From Cacajao melanocephalus (Eukaryota; Chordata; Mammalia; Primates; Pitheciidae), in the NCBI GenBank assembly GCA_963573385.1, contig CAUYLG010075687.1, forward strand, positions 33,741 to 97,740: DNA of 64,000 nucleotides, in the 5' to 3' direction. Positions 43,018-60,494 of this stretch are shown in pieces. Position 1 is the stretch's first letter. Each line of letters opens with the position of its first letter. The position numbers were made by a program, and so were the translations under genes. Below the pieces are notes generated by a model. The model made no database searches and was not told where the DNA came from. It was given only the letters and a program-made list of their open reading frames with translations.

Positions 43018-43286
43018 GCCGGGTACAGTGGCTCACTTTGGGAGGCTGAGGCAGGCAGATCATCTGAGGTCAGGAGTTTGAGACCACCCTGGCCAACATG
43101 ATGAAACTCCATCTCTACTAAAAATACAAAAATTAGTTGGGCGTGGTGGCAGGCGCCTGTAATCCCAGCTACTCAGGAGAATCGCTTGAACCCAGGAGGC
43201 GGAGGCTGCAGTGAGCTGAGATCACGCCACTGCACTCCAGCCTGGGCCACAGAGTGAGACTCCATCTCAGAAAAAAATAATAATAA
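43018..43286 (+). repeat. Alu element with two deletions
   Basis: GGCCGGGTACAGTGGCTCAC jumps directly to TTTGGGAGG, and the right arm lacks part of CTACTCAGGAGGCTGAGG. The tail is AATAATAATAAT. ACTCACTGCCT and ATCACACTGCCT lie on the two sides. Confidence 0.93.
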
Positions 43287-43289
43287 TAA

Positions 43290-43700
43290 AGAATCACACT
43301 GCCTATAGCTTTCAGGGCCCACTATCCCTAGAAAGACAGAAGGCACGTTCATAAATAAGTTAATAAAGAATACATGGTAAAAAACAGAGCATGCACAGTG
43401 GCTCATACCTGTAACCCCAGCACTGTGGGAGGCCCAGGAGGGAGTATCTCTGTTTTATTCCATGAAATGTGTGCAGGGATTTGGGAAACATTATCCAAAG
43501 CAATATAATATGATCTGGACCTTGTAGAATGGTAGGAGACAGCCTGAGCAACGGCACAGAGGCAAGGTGCTAAAGGGCACATTTGGAGAAGAGCAAACAG
43601 TCTATCATGGTCAGAAGATGCAGTGGGGGAGAAGAAGGAGAGGGGAGGAAAGATTACTGGATATAAATTTGGAAATGCAAGCGGAGGAAACCTTAAAGGT
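43290..43700 (-). repeat. L2 LINE relic interrupted by an Alu fragment
   Basis: Antisense L2 pieces at 43290-43386 (CATTAATAAGT-like) and 43453-43700 (GCACAGAGGCAAGG, GAGAAGAGCAAACAG). The piece between is an Alu head fragment. Confidence 0.5.
43387..43440 (+). repeat. Alu 5' fragment
   Basis: AGCATGCACAGTGGCTCATACC through GGGAGGCCCAGGAGG: only the first 50 or so bases of an Alu, with no tail. Confidence 0.8.
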
Positions 43701-43852
43701 AATTCCAAATGAAAAAGGCATCTATAATCATAATAATGAACTTCAAAGCAAGTTTACTAATCATTGACCTTAAAAAGGACAATGCTATGTGCCAAATATT
43801 TGACTTTAATAATAGATTTTTAAAGTCAAGAAGGAAGAATCTTGAAAGATCA

Positions 43853-44187
<335 letters not shown>

Positions 44188-44200
44188 ATAGCACACATAA

Positions 44201-45605
44201 CCCTCGGGAGAAGGATGGAAATGGGGCACCCAAAGTAAAGGCAAGAGGTTAAACAAACCTTTTCCCAGCCAGGAACAATGCCTTTGCTCACCAAAAATGT
44301 CTCTCCAACAACTTCACCAGTCCCATATGTGACCTGACCCCAAATAACAGCCTCTTTCTACACTCTCTTGCACAAGCAGTGATAAAAATGCTGGGCCCAT
44401 CAACCAACACACTCACTGCAGCAGCGGTACTGAAATCTGCCTCTCATTTTCTTAGCACTTTTCTGAAATTCCAGAGGAAGGGGTTATTGTTAAACAGCAG
44501 CACACGTTATTCTCACAGCAGTGCACATTAATAACAATTCAGTGCAGTGTCATGGAAGCCTGTAGGCTCTTAGCAGAATTTATTTGAAAAATAAAGTTTT
44601 TTTTTTCTTTCCCCCTGAAGATCTTTACTTAAGTCAGCATGGTACTCTTGTAAAGATAACCACCAATAAGTCACAACTACCCAAGGAGCAGTCTTGTTAT
44701 TTTTTTAATTCACAGCTCACCATGACAACATAATAAACACACCTTTAGAGGTTCATACATGCCCAACTATTGAAAATGTCATAGTTCCTCCTCCATGGCG
44801 CTCCCAGGCATAAATTTCAACTCTTTTTTTTATCCTCTGAAATTCTAGTAAATAAAACATCAATTTTCAACTGCAAGTTACTACTAACAATTTTGTGGTA
44901 AGTTAGCAAAACAAGCCTTATTTCATAATCCACTCACAATTACTAACCTTTTTTACTTCAAAAAAAATAGCAAACCATCAAGCCAATATGGTTTCAACAT
45001 CTGTTTTTTCGATTTTTGTTTGGAGTTCTGTTAGATGTTCCTGTATCCCTTCATAAATGACTAATAGGAAAGATACAAGACTAATAGGAAACACAACTTT
45101 ATGCAACTTCATTGACGGTTGGTTTCAGTTAACGGCTGGTCTTTAAACTACCCAACATAAAAGCATACATTTTAGGGGAAAAAAATTGACCCCAAAACTC
45201 CTTCATAAAATAAAGTATTTCATTTTTCAAAGCTTTAGGATTATTTGAGAGGCTATAGTACTAAAAAGCCCCTAGAGTTCTGTTGTTTTTTTTTTAAAGA
45301 GAGAAAGTTAAAAGTTTCCACCTTTAAATATCAGAGACTAGAGATTTTACAATACAATAAGTGTCAGAACTAAAATGTAATTCCCTTCAAAGCCATATAA
45401 AAAGTAAGCCTCTGTAAAAAGTTTTTCCTTCCTTCCAACAGTGAAGTATGAACCTAAAATCATAGCAAATGGTTATGATGGTCTTTCTGCAATGGTGCCC
45501 AGACATCCAAATTAGCCAAAACTTTAGGCTTTCATGTGCTGAGGTTAGTAACAATGCTTCCCTCTGAAACCCCATAGTGGTTCCCTTTAGTTAAGGAAGA
45601 ACTAT
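44201..45605. other. Repeat-free unique sequence
   Basis: About 1.4 kb of AT-rich DNA with short homopolymers and no recognised element or gene. Confidence 0.4.
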
Positions 45606-45618
45606 AAGAAGTGCACCA

Positions 45619-45924
45619 CGGGACGCGTGCAGTGGCTCATATCTGTAATCCCAGCAATTTGGGAGGCCAAGGCGAGTGGATCACTTGAGGCCAGGAGTTC
45701 GAGACTAGCCTGGCCAACATGGTGAAACCCTGTCCCTACTAAGAATATAAACATTAGCCAGGCGTGGTGGCACATGCCTGTAATCCCAGCTACTGGAGAG
45801 GCTGAGGCAGGAGAATCACTTGAACACAGGAGACGGAGGTTTCAGTGAGCCAAGATTGCACCACTGCACTCCAGCCTGGGCAACAGAGTAAGACTCCACC
45901 TCAAAAAAAAAAAAAAAAAAAAAA
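45619..45924 (+). repeat. Alu element, plus strand
   Basis: Complete dimer with an A tail of about 24. The perfect duplication AAGAAGTGCAC lies at 45606-45616 and 45925-45935. Confidence 0.96.
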
Positions 45925-45935
45925 AAGAAGTGCAC

Positions 45936-46156
45936 AATGAAACAAAGTGTTCATTTCTCCCATTCTTTAGGCAAATGCAGTCCCTTCCCAATGTGCAGAG
46001 TCCACAACACAAAAATCCATAAAATATGACTTCTTTATTCAAATGATTGGGCTTTTTTTCCTTCTCCATTCTGTCTTCTATAGCAACACAAGTTTGTTTT
46101 AAAGGCAGAGGTAGAGCTGGAGAACAACTGTGCTCTGAGAAAATGTTAGCAGGTAG
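45936..46156. other. Unique sequence between Alus
   Basis: Nothing recognised. Confidence 0.4.
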
Positions 46157-46173
46157 AAGAAAAATGCCTAGGC

Positions 46174-46467
<294 letters not shown>

Positions 46468-46483
46468 GAAGAAGAATGTCTAG

Positions 46484-46790
46484 GTCAGTCATAGGGGCTC
46501 ATGCATATAATCCCAGTGCTTTGAGAGATCAAGATGAGAGGATCGCTTGAGCTCAGGAGTTCAAGACCAGCCCGGGCAACACAGTGAGACCCCATCTCTA
46601 CAAAATAAATATAGAAATAAATAAATAAATATTAGCCAGGCATGGTGGTGTGTGCCTATAGTCCTAGCTACTCAAGAGGCTTCAGTGGGAGGATCATTTG
46701 GGCCCAGAAGTTGAAGGCTATCATGAGCTCTGATCGCACCGCTGCATTCCAGCCTAGGCGATAAGAGTGAGACCCCGTCTCTAAAAAAAG
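46484..46790 (+). repeat. Alu element (AluJ-like), plus strand
   Basis: Immediately follows the previous Alu. Diverged head (TCAGTCATAGGGGCTC), an ATAAATAAAT linker expansion at 46605-46631, and a right arm with CACCGCTGCATTCC. Confidence 0.92.
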
Positions 46791-46794
46791 AACA

Positions 46795-49700
46795 CGACTG
46801 TCTGATGATCAGTGTCTCATGGAGAATAAAAACCCATCTCTCACTCTAAGCTGCTTGCTTGGACTCATCTCTCTCCACGAAGCCTGCCAGGTCCTCATAC
46901 ACCAGGGGTGGTTTGCTTTCTCTCCAACAGGGATAATGGGCTTTTCAGCACTTTTGCCAAATTACTGACAGAAGGACCTATTTCCCTTCCTGTGAAAAGA
47001 AACTGATAGTGACAGAAGAAAGAGAATAAGTTTAACCACTAAATTATACATTGCAAAGAATGGATGGATAAGTGAAACTCCCACATAATACTGTTCCAAA
47101 TTCCTTCCCAGCCAAAAGTTTATAAGAATGACCAAGAAGTCACAAAGTACCCAACCTGAATTTTTTTTCCTGGATTGTTTATAGCTTCTGCGTTACTACT
47201 CTCTTTGGAACATATTATTTTTCATTAAGACACCAAGAAGGAGCAGAGTTAATTATTGCATAATTGGAAAATGTCAAGAGATTTTACTTGACCATGCTTG
47301 TCTCTTTCAGAGACTAAATTAACTACATAATTTGCCCCATGAGGAATAACATTCACAATTTAACATTTGTGTTCATTTTCCCATAAGTATAAACACTACC
47401 ATTGTCTCTGGTTCCAAATAACTGGCATTTTTTTCCAGTAATCTTTGTGCCCAACACTTTGTCATGCACAGGTGAGTACTTAATAAATATAATTGGATGA
47501 TGGATGTACTCAATTATAGAATATTCAAAAATGCTCCATTTTTTAAGTCTCCCAAACAGCGAAACTGTTGCAGCTTTTATGTCCAGCTTAGCTCAAAGCC
47601 AGTCTAATTCATTTCAAAAACCCACAAATGTGTAATCAAAGCTCAGAGACAGCTTATAAGCGCTTGTGTGCATCACACCTGCCTGCCTAAAACACAAAAC
47701 ACAAACTCAAAATCAAATACAAAGTGAATTGAAAAAATGTGTACTGGAACTGGTTTTACTTTCCCACATCAAAATTCAGATGAGGCATTCTTTGCAACCA
47801 CATGAAAATAGGGATTCAAAATTTAAATGTTATAATCTTTACTAAACAAAACCAAACGCTTCACATTATTTAACATTCCCATGCCTTCTCTTCCAGTATG
47901 AAAGAAAGCCCATACCCAATGTGTTATTCAAAGTAAACTTGGAATTCATAGTACAAACATGTTGGTGGCTATCATGTGTTGAAGGTAAACACATCTCACT
48001 GTTCACAGCCAGGTGTGCCAGGTGTTTCATCAGTGTTTTCATGCTAACAATTTATCATTCAGTGTGGATGGGGCAGTGCCAGGCTGCCACTAGAGCAGCC
48101 TGGTGTGCCCAAGTTTAGAGAACAGGGAACAGGGAATGTGTCTTGGTTATAGAACAAAAGAATTCGTTTTATACTTGCCTTTACTGCTGGAGAAAATGGC
48201 TCCTGGTGTGCAGAACTCCATGATAAATGTGCCCCCTCTAGTTCTTTATTGCCTCTGTAAATCACAGGACTGACAGCAGTTAATAAGAAAAGCTTTTGAG
48301 TGGTTTTGAAGTTTTGCTTTGTACAAATAAAGTCTCATATTAAAGATTTTGCTAGTCCTCAAGGTGTAGAAAAAGCAGCACTGGTAGACCTTCCATACTT
48401 TTAACTGTTTGTTTCCTTTCTTTAATTTTTCAAAACAAAAAGAAAGAAAAACCTTTCAGACATGCACATTGGAAGAATATAAACAGATCATAGCTTAAAT
48501 GGCTGTGTATACTCACAGAGTTGCTGGTGCTGTTGAAATGACAATCCCTTCTTGTTTTTATAAGCTGGATATTCAGATAAATACCAGCAAAGATATGTGG
48601 TGGAAAGAAGGTTGCTACAGTAGATTTATTATGTTTCTGACCATAATTGTATGCTTTCTCTCTTTTGCCAAAGAAAATTCTGGTTCAGTGCCGAGAACGA
48701 GAACTCTAAATTCCACAGAATTGATCAGCTGCCGGTTCAATCACAGGTCCCAGGATCCTGAAATTCTGAAATCATATTTCAGAATATAATTGACGTTAAC
48801 AGGACTAACAATGCTATCTTACTGAATAGCCTTTTTCTCCAAGGAGCTCAAAATACTTTGCCATAACAGCCTTGCAAAATCCTAAAAGACAGGTTTTATT
48901 ATTTGTACTTTCTTGGGGGGATGAAGCTGAGACACAAAAGCAAGGAATGTCTTTTTCTGATTATTGCTAAATCCTCCATAGAGTCAAAGCAGGACTAGAG
49001 TCCGTATTCTTCTCATGAGACCCCACTTATTTTAGTTCACAAAATAAGAATTTCGAATGCATTTTCCTAACAATATCGCTACAGCAAAGTCAAGAAGGGT
49101 TAGTAATCCACATAAATTGGCTGAATAACTGTCTGTACACCAGAAATTGGCTAGTTTACAATCTGGGGTTCAACTTCATTTTGCCCCAAGCAACAAGAGC
49201 AAATAAAAGTCAGACTTTCAAATTATCTACTTGTGGCAGTTTGCTGCTTGGCAAGCATCAAGTTAAAGGGGCAAGACGCTAGCTAATTTTAATGTAGATT
49301 TTTACAGCATTCTGATTAAGTCTAGGTATACTAGCAGTGTATGTAGGGCCAAGCTTGAACATTAGGATTTCATTAAACAATACTTTACTGAAACAAATTA
49401 AGACTAATGTTCCAGTGGTTTTGTTTCCTTTCCATGGTTTGCCTTATCCTAGTCTATTTCTGGCCAATTCTTTCCAAAGCAGATTTTCTTAACCCACCAT
49501 TCCACGTAAATAAGAATGAACAAGAATCTGTATTCTTCCAGACCCCTCCACTGAGATTGCCAATCTGAACAGGTTGCCCTGGGAGTCCTCTGTGACACTT
49601 GGCATCACAGAACTTTAGTAGGTAAAATTTGGTGCCTTTTCTTGAACCAATGGAGGCAAAAGACAGATGTGTGGTTATCTCCCCACTGTCATCTCTCTCC

Positions 49701-49978
49701 ATCCAGAGATTGTTCTCTGAGTCCCAGGATTTCACATGTGCCATGAACTCCTATGAAATACTGAGGCATAATACTGGCAGGAAAACCCAGGATTTATCTG
49801 GATTTTCAGGATAAATTTCCTTGAATCTAATTGAGTTCACCAGTAGAAATCTGGCCAAGGTCGTTGGAGGTGAAGGACTCATGTCGAGGAAGTCAAGTCT
49901 GTCCAGATGTCATGTAGGTGTGGTCAACTCAAAGGGCCCAAGAGCTTCCCCACCGACTGATAGCATATTTTATACTCA
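46795..49978. other. Long repeat-poor segment
   Basis: About 3.2 kb with a single MIR relic. No coding exon is supported: ORFs of 65-96 codons lack family features and overlap on both strands. This is the longest Alu-free segment after 18.2-25.2 kb. Confidence 0.4.
48845..49010 (-). repeat. MIR SINE, minus strand
   Basis: TTTGCCATAACAGCCTTGC, GATGAAGCTGAGACACAAAAG and CAAAGCAGGACTAGAGTCC: antisense MIR in order. Confidence 0.7.
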
Positions 49979-49990
49979 AGAGACTGACAA

Positions 49991-51341
<1,351 letters not shown>

Positions 51342-51352
51342 TAAAAGATATT

Positions 51353-51603
<251 letters not shown>

Positions 51604-51780
51604 TTAAAGATGAATATTCCATGCTGATAAGGAAGTCGATATGCATGAAAACTGTCACTAAATCTCCATAGCAAAGTATGTGGCCCTACCATAACACACT
51701 GGGATTAGTTATTAGTTTAGTTTAGTCATTCAATCTGGATACACTGGACAAGAAAAAAAAGAGCTATAAAGCTCAAAGTG

Positions 51781-52062
51781 GGCCAAGTTCAGTGGCTCAT
51801 GCCTGTAATCCCAACAACTTGGAAGGACAAGGCAGGAGGATTGCTTGAGGCCAAGAGTTCAAGACTAGCCTGGACAACACAGTGAGATGCCGTCTCTACC
51901 AAAAATTTAAAAACTTAGGCATGGTGGTGTGCGCCTGTAGTCCTAGCTATTTAGGAGGCTGAAGCAGGAGGATTGCTTGAGGCTGCAGTGACCCATTATT
52001 GCACACTGCACTCCAGCCTGGGCAACACAGTGAGACCCTGTCTCAACAATAACAACAACAAC
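51781..52062 (+). repeat. Alu element (AluJ-like), plus strand
   Basis: GGCCAAGTTCAGTGGC head, deletion in the right arm, AACAACAAC tail. AAAGCTCAAAGTG (51768-51780) and AAAGGTCAAAGTG (52063-52075) flank it. Confidence 0.94.
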
Positions 52063-52340
52063 AAAGGTCAAAGTGAAGCAAAAGCTATAATTTGAATAAG
52101 TCAGACTACTTCCTGCTTTATTCAAATTAGATTGACAGTCACTTACGTTATCTGGGACTCCTCTTCCTCCCCACCAAAAAAATAGCTTTCCACATAGTCT
52201 GAATTCACCAGACAAACATCCACCCATTCCTTTACTTCATCATGCATGGATCTAACCAAAGAATAAAAGGGTTGTGGGTCTTAAGAGATCCAGATGTTCA
52301 TGTGCTTTGCAACTGGGTATAAGAATATTAAATCATTTCA

Positions 52341-52653
<313 letters not shown>

Positions 52654-52835
52654 TTAGCAGGGCAGAAGGCCACGGTTAGCCAAGAGCCCACCAGGGCTTC
52701 AAGATATTGGTAATATTCTTTATCTCAGTTGGGAGGCAAATGCATTGTATTTATTTTGTTGTTTTTATACACATGTATAATGGTATATTAAAATTTCATA
52801 ATTGACATAAAAAAAGGAAACAACAAACAAGATCT

Positions 52836-53153
52836 TTTTTTTTTTTTTTTATACAGAGTCTCGCTCTGTCAACCGGGCTGAAGTGCCTTACATAATGTCA
52901 GTGCAACATAATCTGAGTTCACTGCGACCTCTGCTTCCCAAGCTCAAGTTATTCTCTTACCTCAGCCTCCCGAGTAGCTGGGACCACAGGGACCACAGGT
53001 GCACACCACCATGCCTGGCTAATTTTTTGTATTTTCAGTGGAGACTGGGTTTTGCCATGTTGGCCAGGCTGGTCTCAAACTCCTGACCTCAAGCGATCCA
53101 CCCACCTCGGCCTCCCAAAGTGCTGAGATTACAGGCATGAGCCACTGTGCCCC
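52836..53153 (-). repeat. Alu element with inserted bases, minus strand
   Basis: Complete dimer on the minus strand. The CAGTGG region contains extra bases near 52886-52918, and GGGACCACA is tandemly duplicated at 52980-52998. CAAGATCT at both ends is the duplication. Confidence 0.94.
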
Positions 53154-53212
53154 ACCAAGATCTTTATTTTTCAAAAGCTCACTAACAATTTTTCAAAAGC
53201 AGATTATGCTTT

Positions 53213-53495
53213 AGTATTGCCAGTCTACTTCTGCATGCCCATCTCTAACTGTTCAAGATCTACTTCAAATGACACCCCTGTGAGGCCTTCCCTGACATGT
53301 CTGCTTCCTATAGAGGAGCCCACTGTTCCTGTCTACTCGGCCACAGCTCCTGATCACCATCCCATGGGATGTGCATTGTATGTGTCCCTCTTTCTACAAG
53401 GGAAAGGAAGATATCATCTTGGTGTTCTTTATATTTGAAACACCTACGATGGTGCCTTGCATATATAATAGATGCTCAGTACAGCTTAAATTATT
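53213..53495 (+). repeat. L2 LINE 3' end, plus strand
   Basis: TTCAAATGACACCCCTGTGAGG, CCTTCCCTGACATG, ATGGTGCCTTGCATATATAAT and GATGCTCAGTACAGC: the sense L2 3' end in standard order up to its terminus. Confidence 0.85.
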
Positions 53496-56153
<2,658 letters not shown>

Positions 56154-56394
56154 CCAAGAATTTTTTAATCAAAGAACTTTGCTTATTCTATATGAGTTTG
56201 GCTTTGTTTTGGGTTGTTTTGTCTTTATGTGGGATGAAATAGGAAACTACACAGAATAATGTGCCTTTTCTTTTTGCATACTGAAACATCATTGGCCAAG
56301 GCATTATGGATATACTGTGTAACACAGTGCCCAAGTTACACAATACAGTTGACCAATGTCTGACTCTTGCTAGGTGCGGATGCTAAAAAGATGA
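56154..56394. other. Unique sequence between Alu and L2
   Basis: Nothing recognised. Confidence 0.4.
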
Positions 56395-56995
56395 CTAAGC
56401 TGTGGTTCTGGCCTTCACACATACCCCAATACAGAAGAGATACACATCAAATAAATCATTACAATCAAACATGATGAGTACTGTAATAGAAATATGCACA
56501 CCTGTAATCCCAGCCTCTCAGGAGGCTGAGGCAGGAGGACTGTTTGAGTCCAGGAGTTCAAGACCAGCCTGGACAACATAGCAAGATGCCATCTCAATTT
56601 TATTTAAAAAAGAAAGATGCACAAAGTGTTGTAAGGACCCAGAGCACAGAAGAACCAACTCCACCTGGAGAAGGCAAGGAGAAAGCTTCTACAGAAAAGA
56701 TGACCTCCTGAATGAGTCCTTGAGAAAGACCTAGGAATTCTCCTGGTGTATAAGGAGTTCCAACTAAATTAGCACAGAGAAAAGCAAATTGTTGGAAATA
56801 GCTGAACTGGTTGTAATTTCAGGTGGGTCTGGCAGGGACTGGGACCAGTAGGAAATAAGTTTCACAAAGGTTGGTTGAGGTCAAGTTGGGAAGTCTTAAA
56901 TGGCTTCTTAAAGTTCAGGTTTTATCCTGTGGCACTAGAAAGGTTTTGAAGGACTTTAAGGAAGTAATATCAGTGTTATCCAAAAGACCACAAGG
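56395..56995 (-). repeat. L2 LINE relic interrupted by a FLAM
   Basis: Antisense L2 pieces: 56395-56498 (GGTTCTGGCCTTCACAC, ACATCAAATAAATC) and 56615-56990 (GATGACCTCCTGAATGAGTCC, GGTTTTATCCTGTGG, GGTTTTGAAGGACTTTAAGG). Confidence 0.7.
56499..56614 (+). repeat. 5'-truncated FLAM inside L2
   Basis: CACCTGTAATCCCAGCCTCTCAGG through CAACATAGCAAGATGCC and an A-rich end. GAAATATGCAC on the left and GAAAGATGCAC on the right form the duplication. Confidence 0.82.
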
Positions 56996-57531
56996 ATGGC
57001 TAAATGGTAGAAAGGGGAGCTTTATTGGCGATATCAGTTTGCAAAGTGGGAAAGGATGGACAGTATCCAGCATGTGCCAGAGGTGCTATCTCTTCAAAAA
57101 GGGGAAGAAGAAGTTGGGTTTTATGCCCAATGGGGCCTGCATCACACAATACAGTCATACATATTCAGCAGGTTTGGGGGAAAGCTATATATATTTATGA
57201 GGGGAGCTGAGTGCACGCACAATGGGCAAACATATATGTAACATATGCCCCGTGTTCGCTCTGGGGAGAGGTTTTAGCATTAAAATGAGGTGGAATTTGG
57301 CTGTTTATATCAAAAAGTGAACTACAGGACACAAAGGTGCATAGCCTCTATAAGGTGGCTGAAACTGGCTTAAGGTCTGCAATTGCTATCAGAAAAGAAT
57401 GTTCGTAAGTAAGGCCAGTCTGCTGTCCAATCAGAGATGTGGGGGTCTGGATGGTAAATCAGACTTAGGAAGTGTCTGATAGCTCCTATTGTTAGAGAGT
57501 TTAGCAAGTGTGGTTTTATTGTAACCTAACA
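56996..57531 (-). repeat. Probable solo LTR, ERV1-like, minus strand
   Basis: The minus strand starts TGTTAGGTTACAATAAAACC (ending at plus 57531). It holds a TATA-like TAAATATATATAG at 57187-57199 and AATAAA within GCCAATAAAGCTCC near 57018-57030, in the order U3, TATA, polyadenylation signal expected for an LTR. The left (3') boundary is approximate and no clear target duplication was found. Three overlapping ORFs here (68-109 codons) are not genes. Confidence 0.65.
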
Positions 57532-57579
57532 ATTTAGATATGTGCCATGCCAGCTGGGACTGGAACTCTCAACCTGTAG
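57532..57579. other. Short unique spacer
   Basis: Nothing recognised. Confidence 0.4.
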
Positions 57580-57880
<301 letters not shown>

Positions 57881-58334
57881 CAGGTAACTTTTTGTTTCCT
57901 TAAACTTAGGGTCCACCTTAGTTGATAAAGAGACGTCTATTTTGATCTCTCAGATCACATCAGCACTACACTTTATGGGAGGAAAGAACACCAGCAATGT
58001 GGAAGATCGCTTGAAGGTTCTAGCTGGAAGCACCAAGAGGTACTTGAAATAATCTTGCTGAGAGCCAATAGAAGGCACTGCAGATGACTATTGAGATAAA
58101 GAACAAACTGCAGATATTTAGACAACTTGAGAGGATGGGATGTCAGTGGAAACAAGGCATTACCACAAATCCAAGTTAACTCCTACTTCTCATCTGACTT
58201 CCATGTCAAAAAGAAGAAATGTTCATAAATTATAGGAGCAAGGTACTGATTTTTTTCAAGACTTCTGCCTTTTCCTGCTCTTGCATAGAGAAAAAAAAAA
58301 GCAGTTTATTGGTGACAAGCATTGTTCTATTCTT
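57881..58334. other. Unique sequence, no gene recognised
   Basis: Nothing recognised apart from an A-run at 58290-58299. Confidence 0.4.
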
Positions 58335-58930
58335 TTTTGCTTTGTTGAGGTATAACTGACAAATAAAAATTGTATATATTTAAGGTGTACAACGTAATAT
58401 ATTTTTGGTTTTTATTGTTTGGTTTTCTTTTTGAGACAGAGTCTCGCTCTGTCACCCAGGCAAGAGTGCAGTGGCACAATCTTGGCTCACTGCAACTCCC
58501 ACCTCCCAGGTTAAAGAGATTCTCCTGCCTCAGCCCCCCGAGTAGCTGGGATTACAAGCATGTGCCAACACATCCAGCTAATTTTGTATTTTTAGTAGAG
58601 GTGGGGTTTCACCATGTTGGCCAGGCTGGTCTCGAACTACTGACCCCAAGTGATCCACCAACCTCAGCCCCCCAAAGTCCTCAGATTACAGTCATGAGCC
58701 ACCACCACACCGGCCCAATGTAATGTTTTGATATATATATACATTGTGAGATGAGTAGCGCGATCAAGCTAATTAACATATCCATTACCTCACACCTACC
58801 TTTGTGTGTATGTGGTGAGAACACCTAAGATCTACTTTATTAGTAAATTGCAAATATACAATAGAGCTATATTAGTTATAAGTTAGTTATTAGTTGTATT
58901 AGCTATATTCTTAAAACATAAAGTACACCA
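58335..58930 (-). repeat. L1M/L1P-type 3' UTR, split by an Alu, minus strand
   Basis: TTGAGGTATAACTGAC and TATTTAAGGTGTACAACG (58345-58401) and, after the Alu, TGTTTTGATATATATATAC, AGCTAATTAACATATCC and GGTGAGAACACCTAAG (58716-58930) are the complement of a common L1 3' UTR in uninterrupted order. Confidence 0.8.
58402..58715 (-). repeat. Alu element inside L1, minus strand
   Basis: Complete AluS-like copy on the minus strand. CAACGTAATAT (58391-58401) and CAATGTAATGT (58716-58726) are the duplication; both belong to the host L1. Confidence 0.95.
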
Positions 58931-59238
58931 ACTTCAAATTGACTCAACTGGCTTTAGATTCCTTCTTGACAGTTTTTCTAATTTCATAAAAATGCTTATT
59001 AAGTTTATACTCAACTTCAACCAGATCAAGTATGTGTGCATGTGCCCTGATATGGAAGGGACATACAAAACTGAAACTAGCAGCCACATTTGAGATAGGA
59101 TTGTGGCTGATTTTATTTTCTTTCAACAACTGTTATTTAATACTGATGCTTCAGCTTTTTAAATTAAAACGAAATGCTTCTTTGGTTTTGTGTTTGAAGA
59201 AAACAAGGAAAGGAAAAAATATCTCTGTCTTTAGAAAG
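58931..59238. other. Unique sequence, no gene recognised
   Basis: Overlapping small ORFs on both strands, no family features. Confidence 0.4.
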
Positions 59239-59250
59239 ATAAAGAGTTTT

Positions 59251-59553
59251 GATTGGGTGCAGTGGTTCACACCTGTAATCCCAACACTTTAGGAAGCCAA
59301 AGCAGGCAGATTATTTGAGCTCAGAAGTTTGAAACCAGCCTGGGCAACATGATGAAACCCAATCTCTGCCAAAAATAGAAAAAATTAGCTGGACATGATG
59401 GTGCACACCTGTAGTCCCAGCTACTCCAGAGGCTGGGAGATGGGAGGATCACTTGATCCCAGGAGGCGGATGTAGCAGTGAGCTGAGATTGCACCACTGA
59501 ACTCACGCCTGGATTACAGAGTGAGACCCCCATCTCAAAAAAATAAATAAATA
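59251..59553 (+). repeat. First of two Alus at one target site
   Basis: Old dimer (GATTGGGTGCAGTGG head). AAATAAATAAAT tail. GATAAAGAGTTTT on the left (59239-59250) and AATAAAGAGCTTC on the right (59555-59567). Confidence 0.94.
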
Positions 59554-59568
59554 AAATAAAGAGCTTCA

Positions 59569-59855
59569 GCCAAGTGCAATGGCTCATACCTGTAATCTCC
59601 AGAATTTGGGAGGCTGAAGCAGGTGGACTGCTTGAGCCCAGGAGTTCAAGACTAGCCTAAACAACATGGTGAAAACCTGTCTCTACAAAAAATGCAAAAT
59701 ATTAGCCAGGCATGGTGGTGCACATGTAGTCCCAGCCATTCAGGAGGTTGAGGTGGGAGGAGCACCTGAGCCTGGGAGATCAAGGCTATAGAGCCATGAT
59801 CATGCCACTGCCCTCCAGCAGGGAACAGAATGAGACCCTGTTAAAAAAAAAAAAA
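59569..59855 (+). repeat. Second of two Alus at one target site
   Basis: AluJ-like dimer. AAATAAAGAGCTTCA (59554-59568) and AAGTAAAGAGCTTCA (59856-59870) flank it. The left copy is also the right copy of the preceding Alu. Confidence 0.95.
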
Positions 59856-59994
59856 AAGTAAAGAGCTTCAACTGTTTTCAAACCTTGTTCCTGTTTTGAT
59901 GCTATATCCATCAGTCTATCCAAAAGTCAATTAAAAGAGAGAAGAAAGAAAACAACATGTTTAATTTTTACATGGCCATGAAGCATGGCTCTGA

Positions 59995-60494
59995 AAAGAA
60001 TCAGAATGTCAAGGCAAAAGTGAAGGGAATTTTCCTTCCACCCTCTGGAGTTGCAATAACTTGAGTCTCTGGAATAAACTGGCCATAAACAGATTAATTA
60101 ACAGGAGAAAAGGCTTACAAATTTATTACATGCACATGCATGGGGGTCCCACAGAGTATGAGACTTGGAGAACATCTGTAACCACCTGAGAAGCTCTTCC
60201 TGCCTGCTACACAAATAAAGACCATGGCATTGCAGTAAAGAAAGAGTCTAACTGACCCAAGGCTGGCCACGCTATGAGGGAGGCAGAGCTGTTACTCAAA
60301 TCAATCTCAAAGGCTTGTAGGTTAGGAGTTTTTCAAAGGCAGTTTTGGGGAAAGGGATAGAGGTGGGTAGGAAATGGGTGCTTGCTGGTGATTGGTTGGG
60401 GCAGAGATAAAATCACAGTGGGTAGAAGCTGTCCTCTTGAGCTGAGTTGCTCCTGTGTGGGGCCACAGGAGCGGTTTGGTGGTCCAGGTTGAAT
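59995..60494. repeat. Probable old repeat, left part, family unknown
   Basis: The region with GGAATAAACTGGCC, GGTGATTGGTTGGGGCAG and AGCTGTCCTCTTGAGCTGAG seems to belong with 61008-61454 as one old repeat, separated by an LTR insertion. I cannot name it. Confidence 0.35.
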
